Assembly: GCF_000826545.1 (NCBI RefSeq)
Contig: NZ_CDME01000006.1
Coordinates: 31,063 to 95,062, forward strand
DNA: 64,000 bases
Direction of reading: 5' to 3'
Source: Kibdelosporangium sp. MJ126-NF4
GTDB taxonomy: Bacteria; Actinomycetota; Actinomycetes; Mycobacteriales; Pseudonocardiaceae
In this document: positions 1 through 8,612 of the stretch, in pieces
Position numbering within the stretch: the first letter of the stretch is position 1
Layout: each line of letters opens with the position of its first letter
Made by a program: the position numbers and the translations under genes
The notes under the pieces: model-generated
What the model saw: only the letters and a program-made list of their open reading frames with translations
Database searches by the model: none
What the model was told of the DNA's origin: nothing

Positions 1-417
1 GCGGTCGGTGTCCGGGACTTTCACTGAGTTCAGCCCATCGAACGCGACCGTGCGCAGCCCTCGGTAACACACTCCCGGTGTTCTGGGTTGGCCTATCGGT
101 CCGGCGAGGATGTCGAACAACGCGCGCAGCGGCGCGGGTCCCAACCGGCGCCGCAGATCGCGCAGGGCCTTCTCCGACGGACGTCGCGTCCCGGGCAGTC
201 CGGCGGTGAGTTTGTCCCAGACCCTGAGGTATCCCAGCCCGGGAAACAACCCCAGCGCCAGCAGGAAGTACACCCCGACCCGGGAGGGCAGGTCACGTAA
301 CCGGCGCTGTGTGGTTTTGGTCTGGGCCAGCACGTCATCCACCAGTTCGACTGGCAGATACTGGGTCAGCTCACCCAGATGGCCAGCGGCGAACACGTCC
401 ACTGAACGACCGGACAC
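1..417 (-). CDS. IS4-family transposase, N-terminal part, cut by window edge
   Basis: The minus-strand frame from a GTG near 417 reads into the typical N-terminal domain of IS4-family transposases (Nterm_IS4 type). It contains GHLGELTQYLPVELVDDVL, then a RLRDLPSRVGVYFLLALGLF core and GYLRVWDKLTAGL. It ends in TVAFDGLNSVKVPDTD, where AFDG should hold the first Asp of the DDE triad. About 139 codons are visible and the catalytic core continues past base 1. No ATG exists in frame. GTG at 417 is one candidate start and GTG at 402 or 396 are others. The part shown is intact, but whether the whole gene is functional cannot be judged. Confidence 0.72.
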   Translation of the reverse strand, partial: MSGRSVDVFAAGHLGELTQYLPVELVDDVLAQTKTTQRRLRDLPSRVGVYFLLALGLFPGLGYLRVWDKLTAGLPGTRRPSEKALRDLRRRLGPAPLRALFDILAGPIGQPRTPGVCYRGLRTVAFDGLNSVKVPDTDR

Positions 418-574
418 GGCACATGATCGAGACGATGGCAGACTGGACACGCAACGGGGCTCCTGAACAGGCGATTGTGGAAGATCACCAGTTCTACAAG
501 GAGTCCCGTTGCCTTGTCGATCTTGAACTCGCCACAACTTGCCCGACCAGCTAAAACGCTAACTACGCGGCATT
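1..574 (-). mobile_element. IS4-family insertion sequence, left part only
   Basis: The minus-strand left end of an IS4-family element is present and the rest lies beyond the window edge. The probable tip, read on the minus strand from 574, begins AATGCCGCGTAGTTAGCG. This resembles the tip of the complete IS4-family element at 46662-48226 (both AATGCC, then C, TAG and T at matching places), but the two are clearly different elements. Position 575 onward is the loop and right arm of the hairpin repeat also seen at 13865-13937, so this IS interrupts a copy of that repeat. The tip is inferred from the match to the second element and from the repeat junction. The target duplication cannot be checked because the other end is missing. 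Confidence 0.7.
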
Positions 575-712
575 GCTGTGGGTTGATTTGCGTAGGCCGA
601 CCTCCTGACAGCCAGTGGTTGGCTTCGCCCAGGCCATACGGGAGGGACACCCCACGAACCACACCCATGCGCTCTTGCGCGCAGGCCGCCGATGTGGCTG
701 CGAAAAACCGCG
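575..712 (-). repeat. Structured repeat fragment R0
   Basis: This is one arm of the hairpin module found in full at 13417-13563 and 13797-13937. Its mark is the segment CCATACGGGAGGGACACCCC near 639-658, preceded by the GTAGGCCGACCTCC motif. It is the reverse complement of the arm at 13417-13480. The other arm should lie beyond the IS4 element that occupies 1-574. It extends to the stop codon of the subtilase gene. No coding sequence is credible here, because the open frames are those forced by the composition of the repeat. Confidence 0.75.
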
Positions 713-3487
713 CTACGACACAGTTAGGGCCGTGTCGTCGACAGCGAACGTGGTCTGCAGCGACGAGTCCTCGCTGGCCAGCCAGCGCACGCGGATCGTC
801 TGCCCGCGATAGGCCGTGAGGTCGTGCGTCTTCTGCGTGTACGAGCTGTTCTTGTCCAAGTTGGACAGTGTTGCCAGTGTGCCGAGCATGGTCCCGGACG
901 AGTCCAGCACCTGGAGTTGGAGCTTGTCGTACTGGGTGCGAGTGGTGGTCTCTGATGTGTCGACACGCACCCAGTACGAGACTGAAGGCGTCCCTGTGGC
1001 CGGGACGGCGATCTGCTGGTACACGCTCTCCGTCGAGGTGGAGCCGTTTCCGCCGAGCGCCGCGTAGTAGGCGCCGCCGTGCGCGGGCCGTGCGGTGCTG
1101 TTGGTGATCGAGGCGGTGGTGCCGGTCCAGCCCGTGGCGCCGGACTCGAAGCCCTGGTTGGCCAGCAGTTGCTGACCGGGGCCGGGGCCAGGGTCGGTGC
1201 CGAACGCGGCCCGCGCCACCAGGGCGTAGGTCTGTGGGCCCTGGGGGACGTTGTAACCCTTCACGCGGACCTTCCACGTGCCCTCGGCCGGGTTCTGGAC
1301 GTACACGTTCTCGACGTTGTTGCGCCGGTCCGCGCTGCCACCGGTCTGGCTCCAGCCACCGGCGAACACGTTGCCGCGGTACACGGTCCCGTTCGGCGCG
1401 ACCAGTTCCAGGTCGAGGTCGTTGACCAGGCTGACCGACGCGGTCGTCGAGGCTTCCTTGTCGGTGTACGCCAGCGAGACCTTCAACGGCTGGCCCGCGG
1501 TCACGGCGTAGCTGTACTCGGCCGAGCCGTTCGTCGACAAACCCGCGCCTTCGACGTACTTCGCGGCCGCGTCGGTGGCGCGGTCCAGGTTCACCCGGCC
1601 CCAGCCCTCGTGCGCGTTCGGGATCGGGAAGTCGTTGTCGTCGGCGCCGTCGTTGTTCTCGTCGAGCAGGTCGTCGGCGCTGTTGATCATCGTTGCCTTG
1701 ACCAGCGCGGCGGAGGCGCCGAGCGTGTACTTCTTCTGGTAGAAGTCACGGATCACCGCGGCGCCACCGGCCGCGAGCGGGTTGGACATCGAGGTGCCCG
1801 AGAAGTACTTGTACTTCGAGTCGACCGGGTAGCCGTAGCCGTCGTGCTGGTACTTGCCGTTCTGCGGGTTGGCCGCCGAGTCGTACTGCTGCTGGTACAT
1901 GTCCGAGTAGCCGGAGACGATCCAGCTGCCCGGCGCGACCACGTCCGGCTTGATCCGGCCGTCGTCGGTGGGGCCGCGGCTGGAGAACGCGGCCATCTGC
2001 TGGTCGTTGCCCGCCTGCGTGTCGGACTTCAGCGGCTCGGCCGGGTAGTTGTCCGGCCACCAGTCGCCCCACTTGGGAAGTGGTTGCGTGCCACCGAGAT
2101 CCTTGCAGGACTTGCCGCCGACCGTGGCGGTTTCCTTGCCTGTCGCGACATACGTCAGCGCCGGGTCACAGCTCCAGCCGGAGCGCTTGTTCTCCGACGC
2201 GCCGACCGCGAGGACGTTCTTGCCGGTCGCGGGCGAGCCCATCGAGTCGTTGTCGATCACGCCGTCGGAGTTGGCGTCCACGCCCGCGTTGCCCGCGGAG
2301 AACGTGATCAGCATGTCCTTGTGGGAGTTGGCGAACGCGTCCGCCTGCCGTGCGTTCTCGGTGTACGCGCCCTTCTCGTCCGAGCCCCACGAGTTGGAGT
2401 GGATCCGCGCACCGTCGTCGTAGGCCTGCTGGAACAGCGAGGTCAGGTCGTCGGGCAGGCCGAGCAGGTAGTAGCCGTCGGCGTACTGCGCGGCACACGA
2501 GCCGGTCATGTCGACGTAGTCCTCGACCGCCTGGAACACGAGCTTCGCCTTGTAGGCGGCGGCTTTGCCGAGCCCGTTCGCGTCTCCGCCGCCGACGACC
2601 GACACCGCGGTGTGGGTGCCGTGGCCGCTGTCGACGTCCTTGGCACCGTCCGGTTTGGCGGTGTAGCAGCCCGCCGCGGACGCCGACGGCCAGTCGCGGA
2701 TCGCGGTGATCCGGTCCTGCGGGACGTCTGTGTGCGCGGTGGTCTTCGTGCCGCCGCCGAGTCCGGTGTCCGCGACCGCGACGGTCTGCGTGGAGCCGTC
2801 GTAGCCACGTGAGCTGGCGACGTTGCCGCGCATGATCGTGCCCGAGGCGGACTCGTTGTGCTTGACCGGAATCTTGAATTCCTCGACCCAGGTGACGTCG
2901 TCGAGACCGGCGATTGTGGTGACCTGGCTGGGCTCGGCGGCCACGAGCAGCGTGCTGTCGGCCGCCCTGGTCACCACCGCGCCGGTCTGCTCGGTCTGAA
3001 CACGAGCGGTGTTCAGGTTGCTCGCCCTGACCTTGTAGACGCCCGGCCTGCCGCTGTCGATCTTCTGCCGCGCGGCCCTGTCGACCTTCCACGCGGGCTG
3101 GAAGCGGCCCACCCAGCGAACTTCGGCCAGTGTCCCGGCACGGCGCGCCTGGGCCGGGGTCATCCGGACTTTGAAGGCGAAGTCGGGCAGGTATTCCACT
3201 ATCTGGGCACCGGTGCCGCGAAGTGACTCAGCCCACTCCGCGCGCACCGGGCCGCCGAACTGGACGAGGTAGCTCGTGGGGTCGTTGTCACCGACCGACT
3301 TGGCGTCAAGGCCCGGCACGGATGGCGCGGCCTGACTGGGTTGTGGATAGAAGTCGCCGGTGATCAACCGGATCGGCGGCCTGGCCGCGTTACTGGCAGG
3401 TGCCGCGTGCGCCCCGGCGGGCACGGCCAGTGCCGCACCTGTCAGTAACGCGGCGAGGCCCAGACGGCCCGATCTTCCTGCGCCCAT
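713..3487 (-). CDS. Secreted subtilisin-like serine protease (S8) with C-terminal beta-sandwich domains
   Basis: An exported peptidase of 924 residues. The start at ATG 3487 gives a clean signal peptide (Arg-rich start, hydrophobic LGLAALLTGAALAVPAGAHA, cleavage near residue 28). A longer frame upstream lacks any signal. Residues ~40-215 look like a propeptide. The S8 domain follows: Asp240 in VADTGLGGG, His289 in SGHGTH, oxyanion Asn400 in SAGN and Ser566 in SGTSMSNP. A beta-sandwich of the type that follows KP-43-like subtilases (LVNDLDLELVAPNG) occupies ~690-770. After a Pro/Gly linker there is a carbohydrate-binding-like domain (GFESGATGW to the end). It probably degrades extracellular protein. 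Transcribed alone and divergent from the BKACE gene; its 3' end abuts repeat R0. Confidence 0.93.
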   Translation of the reverse strand: MGAGRSGRLGLAALLTGAALAVPAGAHAAPASNAARPPIRLITGDFYPQPSQAAPSVPGLDAKSVGDNDPTSYLVQFGGPVRAEWAESLRGTGAQIVEYLPDFAFKVRMTPAQARRAGTLAEVRWVGRFQPAWKVDRAARQKIDSGRPGVYKVRASNLNTARVQTEQTGAVVTRAADSTLLVAAEPSQVTTIAGLDDVTWVEEFKIPVKHNESASGTIMRGNVASSRGYDGSTQTVAVADTGLGGGTKTTAHTDVPQDRITAIRDWPSASAAGCYTAKPDGAKDVDSGHGTHTAVSVVGGGDANGLGKAAAYKAKLVFQAVEDYVDMTGSCAAQYADGYYLLGLPDDLTSLFQQAYDDGARIHSNSWGSDEKGAYTENARQADAFANSHKDMLITFSAGNAGVDANSDGVIDNDSMGSPATGKNVLAVGASENKRSGWSCDPALTYVATGKETATVGGKSCKDLGGTQPLPKWGDWWPDNYPAEPLKSDTQAGNDQQMAAFSSRGPTDDGRIKPDVVAPGSWIVSGYSDMYQQQYDSAANPQNGKYQHDGYGYPVDSKYKYFSGTSMSNPLAAGGAAVIRDFYQKKYTLGASAALVKATMINSADDLLDENNDGADDNDFPIPNAHEGWGRVNLDRATDAAAKYVEGAGLSTNGSAEYSYAVTAGQPLKVSLAYTDKEASTTASVSLVNDLDLELVAPNGTVYRGNVFAGGWSQTGGSADRRNNVENVYVQNPAEGTWKVRVKGYNVPQGPQTYALVARAAFGTDPGPGPGQQLLANQGFESGATGWTGTTASITNSTARPAHGGAYYAALGGNGSTSTESVYQQIAVPATGTPSVSYWVRVDTSETTTRTQYDKLQLQVLDSSGTMLGTLATLSNLDKNSSYTQKTHDLTAYRGQTIRVRWLASEDSSLQTTFAVDDTALTVS

Positions 3488-3786
3488 GAAGTTCCTGCTT
3501 TCGGGGAGGTGCCAACTCGTGTGAGCGCGAACTATGCGGCGCTGACCAGCACAAACGCTGAAAGTCTTCGCGGAAGTGAACGCAGATCGGCCGAACGGTC
3601 CACCCCGGTGGTAGGTCAATGGACCCAATGGGCCCCGCCATTCGTTCGGGGAATTTCTCGCAGCCGCAGCAGCGTGTATTTCCAGGCCCAACCACGTCGG
3701 TCGGCAGGTGGCGAACGATTGCAACAATCGGGTTCTGGGGCCGGTCCCCGACGACACACGGCCCGGCGCTGTGTCACTATCACGCC
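3488..3786. promoter_or_regulatory. Divergent intergenic region between protease and BKACE genes
   Basis: This stretch holds no gene and must contain the promoters of both flanking divergent genes. A small perfect dyad, CGATTG-CAA-CAATCG at 3716-3730, lies about 57 bases before the BKACE start and could be an operator. No other structure stands out. Confidence 0.4.
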
Positions 3787-4644
3787 ATGTCCCAGTCGAC
3801 AGGCACGATCATCACGGTGGCGCCGACGGGGGCCGAGCACGCCAAGTCGGATGTGCCGAACCTGCCGGTCACCCTCGCGGAGCTCGTGCGCACCGCACAG
3901 GACTGCGAGCGGGTCGGCGCGGCCATGATCCACGTGCACATCCGGGACGCGGACGCACAACCAACGCTCGACCTCGGTCGTCTCAAGGACACTGTGACGG
4001 CTTTGCGGGAAGAGACGAACCTGATCGTCCAGTTGTCCACCGGGGGCGCGGTGACCGATCCCGAGTCCGACCGGCTCGGCGTTCTGGACGCCATGCCCGA
4101 TTCGGCCTCGTGCACCATGGGCACCGTCAACTTCGGCGACGACGTGTTCCACAACAGGTGGGATTTCATCGTCGAACTGCACAAGGGAATGCAGGAGCGC
4201 GGGATCGTCCCCGAGTACGAGATCTTCGACCTCGGACAGCTGGCCTCATTGCACAGATTGCTCGACACGTACGGGCCGCCTGCCGGTGGTCACGTGCACG
4301 TGGATCTGGTGATGGGAGTGCCCGGCGGAATGCCGGGTGACGCCGAGACACTGGTGTCGGCGCTGCGGCTGATTCCGGATGGCGCGACGTTTTCGGCAAC
4401 GGGCATCGGCCGGAGCACCCTTCCGGTAATGCTCGCCTCGTTGTCCGCGGGCGGCCATTTGCGGGTCGGGATGGAGGACACCATCTCCTACGCGCGTGGC
4501 GAGCGGGTCAAGGACAACGCACAACTAGTGGCGAGGGCGGCCGGTCTGGCCAGAATCGCCCAGCGGCCGCCGCTGGCAGCCGTTCAGGTCCGTGAACTGC
4601 TGGGGGTCAAGGGTGAAAAGGGGCTGGCCGATGTGGCGGTCTAG
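3787..4644 (+). CDS. BKACE-family beta-keto acid cleavage enzyme (DUF849)
   Basis: A 285-residue TIM-barrel zinc enzyme of the BKACE family. Members condense a beta-keto acid with acetyl-CoA and split it into a CoA ester and acetoacetate; the founding member is the 3-keto-5-aminohexanoate cleavage enzyme of lysine fermentation. The zinc-binding His pair is visible as H49 and H51 in IHVHIRD. The family segments STGGAV, SCTMGTVNFG, PEYEIFD and HVDLVMGVPGGMPG are present in order. The substrate cannot be read from the sequence and no pathway partner is adjacent. The start at ATG 3787 fits the family length. The next gene (RsiG) starts 24 bases downstream and may be cotranscribed. Confidence 0.88.
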   Translation: MSQSTGTIITVAPTGAEHAKSDVPNLPVTLAELVRTAQDCERVGAAMIHVHIRDADAQPTLDLGRLKDTVTALREETNLIVQLSTGGAVTDPESDRLGVLDAMPDSASCTMGTVNFGDDVFHNRWDFIVELHKGMQERGIVPEYEIFDLGQLASLHRLLDTYGPPAGGHVHVDLVMGVPGGMPGDAETLVSALRLIPDGATFSATGIGRSTLPVMLASLSAGGHLRVGMEDTISYARGERVKDNAQLVARAAGLARIAQRPPLAAVQVRELLGVKGEKGLADVAV

Positions 4645-4668
4645 GCGCTGTTGCCGGAGGATGATCCC

Positions 4669-5244
4669 GTGATCGAAGTCCGACCTGGTGGGCGCCGACG
4701 CATCGACCGCGTGCTCGACCCGGACTACATCGAGGGCCTTGACCGGCTCGGCCTGGCCGAGGTGCGGGCACGGCGGGACGATGCCGCGCAGGAAGAGACA
4801 GACCTGTCCTACCTGCGCAGGCTGCTGCACGGTCGGATCGACATCGTGCGGGCCGAACAGAAGCGGCGCACCGAGGGCGGTTCGGCCTCGGTCGTCGAGC
4901 AGCTGGCCACGATCCTCGCGGACAACGCGGTCGGTCCGGCGATGGGCATGGGTCGCTACCAGACCCTGGAGCCGTCGCGGGCCGAGGCGCACCGCAGGCA
5001 CGTCGAGGCGCTGGTGTCCGACGCGGACCTGTCCGACGTCAGCTCGCTGCCCGACCAGCGGCTGGAGCTGGCGCTGCAGACGTACGCCAAGGAGGAGTCG
5101 TCGGTCTCCCAGCGACGCCGCCAGGTCCAGGTGGTGATGGACCTGCTCAACGCCGAGATCGCCAAGCGGTACCGGGAGGGCAAGGCGTCGGTCGACGAGC
5201 TGCTGGCCGCCGAGCGCGTGCGCGAGGACCAGCAGGACCTCTAG
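4669..5244 (+). CDS. rsiG: RsiG-like c-di-GMP-responsive anti-sigma factor (AmfC/aerial mycelium family)
   Basis: A 191-residue helical protein of the actinobacterial RsiG family. In Streptomyces, RsiG binds sigma WhiG when loaded with c-di-GMP and so delays sporulation. The family signature E(X)3S(X)2R(X)3Q(X)3D occurs perfectly as E143-S147-R150-Q154-D158. A second copy in the N-terminal helix is E43-S47-R50-H54-D58, where Gln is replaced by His. GTG 4669 is preferred because GGAGG sits 8 bases upstream; the longer TTG 4651 start has no ribosome site. WhiG is not in this window. Orthology is inferred from the twin motif, and cyclic dinucleotide binding is expected but unproven. Confidence 0.82.
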   Translation: MIEVRPGGRRRIDRVLDPDYIEGLDRLGLAEVRARRDDAAQEETDLSYLRRLLHGRIDIVRAEQKRRTEGGSASVVEQLATILADNAVGPAMGMGRYQTLEPSRAEAHRRHVEALVSDADLSDVSSLPDQRLELALQTYAKEESSVSQRRRQVQVVMDLLNAEIAKRYREGKASVDELLAAERVREDQQDL

Positions 5245-5256
5245 ACCTGTGGACCG

Positions 5257-6141
5257 CTAGTTGAATCGCTCCCGGATGGCGAGCTCGCCCCAGAACTCCC
5301 TGAGCTGTTCGAACCGCTCGGCGACGACTTCGGCGTCGCCGGATTCCAGGGCGTCCACGATCGCGTTGACGTCCTCACACGTCGAGTCGGCCTGCAGCTG
5401 CTCGTCGTCCAGCAACTGTACGAGACCGCCGTAGTCGAGCTCGACGGCAGAACTACCGTCGAAATGCTCCAGCCACCCGGCTGTGTCCTCCAACACCTTG
5501 GCAGGGCCGCGCTCACCAAAGGTGCTCGCCGCGAGCTCATAGGCCCGCGACACCCGAGCCTGCGCGTCGGCCATCGTCGCGCGCCACGAGCACTCCCGGT
5601 CGGGTGACGCCACCGGTGCCAGGCTCAGCCTGCGGTGCTCGGACTCGAACATGGCAAACCACGGCAGCGGGACTGTCCACGTGGTGGACACCGCGTGCAC
5701 CGCGCCGGAGGGCTGCTCGGACAGCACCGAGGCCGCTCGCGCCCGCACAGCGTCCGGCGAGGCGGTGATCGCCGCGTCACGCAGGGCCGGGTGGGCGGTG
5801 GCCAGGAAGCCGACGAGAGCAGCCGCTGAGCGGGACATCACGTCCAGCGGGCAGACGAGCGGGCCGATCTTGGCGTCCGCGCCCGGCACGTCCTTCGGGT
5901 CCAGGACGAGCACATCCCTGATCGTGCGGGCGGTCGGACTGCCGTCGGCCGACTCGCCCGGAAGCATTCGAGGTGGCACGGAAAGTTGTGACCTGAACCA
6001 CATCTCACGCTCGCGTTCGCCGACAGCCGAACGCACAAGAGGACCGGTCTCTACTACGTTCCGTAGCCGATTTGACAACTCAGTGTCAAAAGCCGACAAC
6101 GGTTCGTACACCCGAAGGTAGGCGACGAACGGACGAGGCAC
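5257..6141 (-). CDS. Conserved actinobacterial protein of unknown function
   Basis: A 294-residue soluble protein starting at a GTG. It has no signal peptide or membrane segment and I recognise no catalytic motif. The N-terminal half (FVAYLRVYEPLSAFD, DVLVLDPKDVPGADAKIGPLVCPLDVMSRSAAALVGF) looks like a conserved core. The C-terminal half is acidic and helical. It is convergent with rsiG, with 12 bases between the stops. Proteins of this kind are often next to the AmfC/RsiG gene in actinobacteria, which is my recollection rather than something tested. Function unknown. Confidence 0.7.
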   Translation of the reverse strand: MPRPFVAYLRVYEPLSAFDTELSNRLRNVVETGPLVRSAVGEREREMWFRSQLSVPPRMLPGESADGSPTARTIRDVLVLDPKDVPGADAKIGPLVCPLDVMSRSAAALVGFLATAHPALRDAAITASPDAVRARAASVLSEQPSGAVHAVSTTWTVPLPWFAMFESEHRRLSLAPVASPDRECSWRATMADAQARVSRAYELAASTFGERGPAKVLEDTAGWLEHFDGSSAVELDYGGLVQLLDDEQLQADSTCEDVNAIVDALESGDAEVVAERFEQLREFWGELAIRERFN

Positions 6142-6335
6142 TACTTCATGCTGTCATGAGTGGGCCGGGACGGGTCGATCGGCCGATCGAGGCTCATCTG
6201 TCATCACCGGCACATGGTGCCGCGTCGCGTCGGACCCCATCGGCACGGTACGGTAGTTGTCAGGAATCAGTTGTCGAGACGAGTGGGGCCGCCGTTTCCC
6301 CCGGCCGCCCCATCCCTGTGCGAGGGGGTCGAGCC

Positions 6336-6518
6336 ATGGGGCGCGGCCGGGCGAAGGCCAAGCAGACGAAGGTGGCCCGAGAGCTCAAGTACAGCACTCG
6401 GAACACGGACTTCGACGCTCTGCAGCGAGAGCTGTCAGGGTCGGGCGAGTCCAGTGACCACCAAGAAGAGGAACGTAGCGACGACTACGACGACGGTTAC
6501 GACGACTACCGTCGCTGA
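6336..6518 (+). CDS. DUF3073 family small acidic-tailed protein
   Basis: A 60-residue protein starting MGRGRAKAKQTKVARELKY, the hallmark of DUF3073, a family almost confined to actinobacteria. A basic N-terminus is followed by TDFDALQREL and an acidic, Tyr/Asp-rich tail (DDYDDGYDDY). The function is unknown and the charge pattern suggests nucleic-acid or ribosome association. ATG 6336 is chosen over the longer open frame because a GAGGGGG ribosome site lies 7 bases upstream and the family starts here. It is followed by a strong hairpin. Confidence 0.88.
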   Translation: MGRGRAKAKQTKVARELKYSTRNTDFDALQRELSGSGESSDHQEEERSDDYDDGYDDYRR

Positions 6519-6529
6519 ATCTGGGCATA

Positions 6530-6571
6530 CAGACACCAGGGCGCGCTAGTAGTGGCCTGCCCTGGTGTCTG
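6530..6571 (+). terminator. Hairpin terminator after DUF3073 gene
   Basis: Perfect 13-bp arms (6530-6542 and 6559-6571, CAGACACCAGGGC and its complement) enclose a 16-base loop, 11 bases after the DUF3073 stop. No T-run follows, as is usual for actinobacterial terminators. Confidence 0.75.
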
Positions 6572-6618
6572 TGTGCCGAGATCCCTCCTCTTGGCGAGAT
6601 GGTGACGGCCAGTACAGG

Positions 6619-6742
6619 CGTGTCCACCACTGCGACACCGTGTGTCCACCTTTCCGGCACATCGAAATTCCCCTACCGGGTCCGGTAGGGGAATTTCATG
6701 GTGCCGGAAAGGTCATTTCGGCGTGTCGGAATGGTGGACACG
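6619..6742. terminator. Long composite palindrome, probable bidirectional terminator
   Basis: A nested palindrome lies between the convergent DUF3073 and iolD genes. The core has perfect 16-bp arms (6664-6679 and 6682-6697) around a 2-base centre. Perfect 13-bp arms follow at 6648-6660 and 6701-6713, separated from the core by a 3x3 mismatch. Imperfect arms containing GTGTCCACCA and its complement extend out to 6619-6640 and 6719-6742. It ends 4 bases before the iolD stop codon. Confidence 0.7.
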
Positions 6743-6746
6743 GCGA

Positions 6747-8612
6747 TCAGGGGGCCAGGTGTCGTACTTGGCCTGCTTTTGCTTTGTCCTGTTCTTCGCG
6801 GGCCTCGGCGATTTCCGAGCGGTGGGAAACCTGCGGGACGCCCACTTCCCACCAGGCACCGGCCTCGGTCCACGAACTCGGGTGGGTCCTGATGACAACC
6901 ACCGCAGGAACGCCCGACATAGCGTGTTCTCGCGCTTTCGCATAGGCGGCCCGAAGGTCGTTGACCGTGTCCGCGACGAGAACCGCGCAGCCCAGTCCGG
7001 CCGCGTGGGTCGCGAAATCCACGCGCGGCGGTTCGGGCAGCAGGCTGCGTGCGTCGGAATACATGTTGTTGAATCCGGCGCCGCCCTGGCCGCGTTGGAG
7101 ACGGTCGATGACGGCATATCCGTCGTTGTCGCAGACGACCGCGACGAAACCGTGTCCGGCGAAGGCCGCCGAGAACAACTCCGAGTTGAGCATCAGGTAC
7201 GAGCCGTCACCGAGCAGCGTGGTCACCACCCCGGTCGGTCGGGCCATCGCGGCGCCCCACGCGCCCGCGATCTCGTAACCCATGCACGAGAAGCCGTATT
7301 CGACGTCCATACTCGACACTGTCGACGCTGTCGGCTCCCCGGTCGCGCGCCAGCCGCCGATCAGTTCACCGGGCAGCCCACCGGACGCGGTCATCACGTA
7401 GTCGTCCGGCCCGGACAGGTCGTTGACGACCCCGACGACCTCGGCGTAGGTCGGCAGGGGGCCACCGGCTGACCGCAGGCCCGAGATGTGCGCGTCCCAC
7501 TTCGCCAGTTCGGCGGAGGCGCGCGAGGACCACGACTCCGGCGCGTTCCAGTCGGGCAGTGGCAGTTCTTCCAGTCCTTCACGGGCGTCCCCGACAACGG
7601 CGACCGCACCGTGCTTCACGGCGTCGAAGCGGGCCGCGTTGATGGTCACGAGCCTGACGTCCGAAGAGAACACTGACCACGAAGCGGTGGTGAAGTCCTG
7701 TAGGCGGGTGCCGACGGCGATCACGACGTCCGCTTCGGCCGCCAACGCGTTGGCCGACGCGGAACCGGTGATGCCCAACGGTCCGGCGTGCAATGGATGC
7801 GCATGCGGCACCAGCGTCCGCCCCGCCGTTGTCTCGACGATCGGGACATTGTGTCGTTCGGCGAACTCGATCGCGGTCTGCGCTGCGCCGGAGTAGCGCA
7901 CGCCACCGCCCAGCACGAGCAGCGGCCGCTGCGAAGCACTGATCACCGCGGCGGCGCGGCCGAGCGACCGCCGGTCGGGCCGTGGCCGGAGCACGTGGTG
8001 CACCACCGGTTCGAACAGTGACTCCGGGAAGTCGAACGCCTCGGCCTGGACGTCCTGCGGGAGCGCGAGAGTCACCGGGCCGCACTCGCCCGGGTCGGTG
8101 AGCACGCGGGCGACCTGGGGCAGCGTGGCGATCAGCTGTTCCGGACGGGTGATCCGGTCGAAGTAGCGGCTGACCGGCCGGAAGGCGTCGTTCACGCTGA
8201 CCGTCGCGTCCCCGAACGGCTCGATCTGTTGCAGCACAGGGTCCGGGGCGCGGTTGACGAACGTGTCACCGGGAAGCAGCAGCAACGGCAGGCGGTTGGC
8301 GTTGGCGACACCGGCGGCGGTGACCATGTTCAACGCGCCGGGCCCGATCGACGACGTGGCGACGCCGACCTGGCGGCGGTGCGTGGCTTTGGCGTAGCCG
8401 ACGGCCGCGAGCGCCATGCCCTGTTCGGTGTGGCCGCGCCACACCGGGATCTGCGCGCGGTGTTCCTCCAGGGCGGCACCGAGGCTGAGCACGTTGCCGT
8501 GCCCGAAGATGGCGTAGACCGCCGGGAACAGCGGCGCTTCGGTGCCGTCGAGCAGCTCAGTCCGTTGTGCCACAAGCCACCTGACCAGGGCCTGTGCGGT
8601 GGTCAGCCTCAT
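6747..8612 (-). CDS. iolD: 3D-(3,5/4)-trihydroxycyclohexane-1,2-dione hydrolase
   Basis: A thiamine-diphosphate enzyme of 621 residues that opens the ring of trihydroxycyclohexane-dione to 5-deoxy-D-glucuronate in myo-inositol catabolism. Glu63 in GHTEQGMAL is the cofactor-activating glutamate. The C-terminal GDGSYLMLNSE segment is the ThDP/Mg motif (GDGS...N). Family phrases IFGHGN, SSIGPGALNMVTAA and YGFSCMGYEIAGAWGAAMA are present. ATG 8612 follows a GGGAGGG ribosome site and overlaps the iolB stop by four bases (ATGA). It is the last gene of the inositol operon and ends at a long palindrome. Confidence 0.95.
   Translation of the reverse strand: MRLTTAQALVRWLVAQRTELLDGTEAPLFPAVYAIFGHGNVLSLGAALEEHRAQIPVWRGHTEQGMALAAVGYAKATHRRQVGVATSSIGPGALNMVTAAGVANANRLPLLLLPGDTFVNRAPDPVLQQIEPFGDATVSVNDAFRPVSRYFDRITRPEQLIATLPQVARVLTDPGECGPVTLALPQDVQAEAFDFPESLFEPVVHHVLRPRPDRRSLGRAAAVISASQRPLLVLGGGVRYSGAAQTAIEFAERHNVPIVETTAGRTLVPHAHPLHAGPLGITGSASANALAAEADVVIAVGTRLQDFTTASWSVFSSDVRLVTINAARFDAVKHGAVAVVGDAREGLEELPLPDWNAPESWSSRASAELAKWDAHISGLRSAGGPLPTYAEVVGVVNDLSGPDDYVMTASGGLPGELIGGWRATGEPTASTVSSMDVEYGFSCMGYEIAGAWGAAMARPTGVVTTLLGDGSYLMLNSELFSAAFAGHGFVAVVCDNDGYAVIDRLQRGQGGAGFNNMYSDARSLLPEPPRVDFATHAAGLGCAVLVADTVNDLRAAYAKAREHAMSGVPAVVVIRTHPSSWTEAGAWWEVGVPQVSHRSEIAEAREEQDKAKAGQVRHLAP

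Noticed and set aside
1079..2812. 577-codon plus-strand open frame
   Set aside because: It lies antisense within the well-supported subtilase gene, its composition is Arg/Gly/Val repeats, and it has no ribosome site. A G+C shadow.
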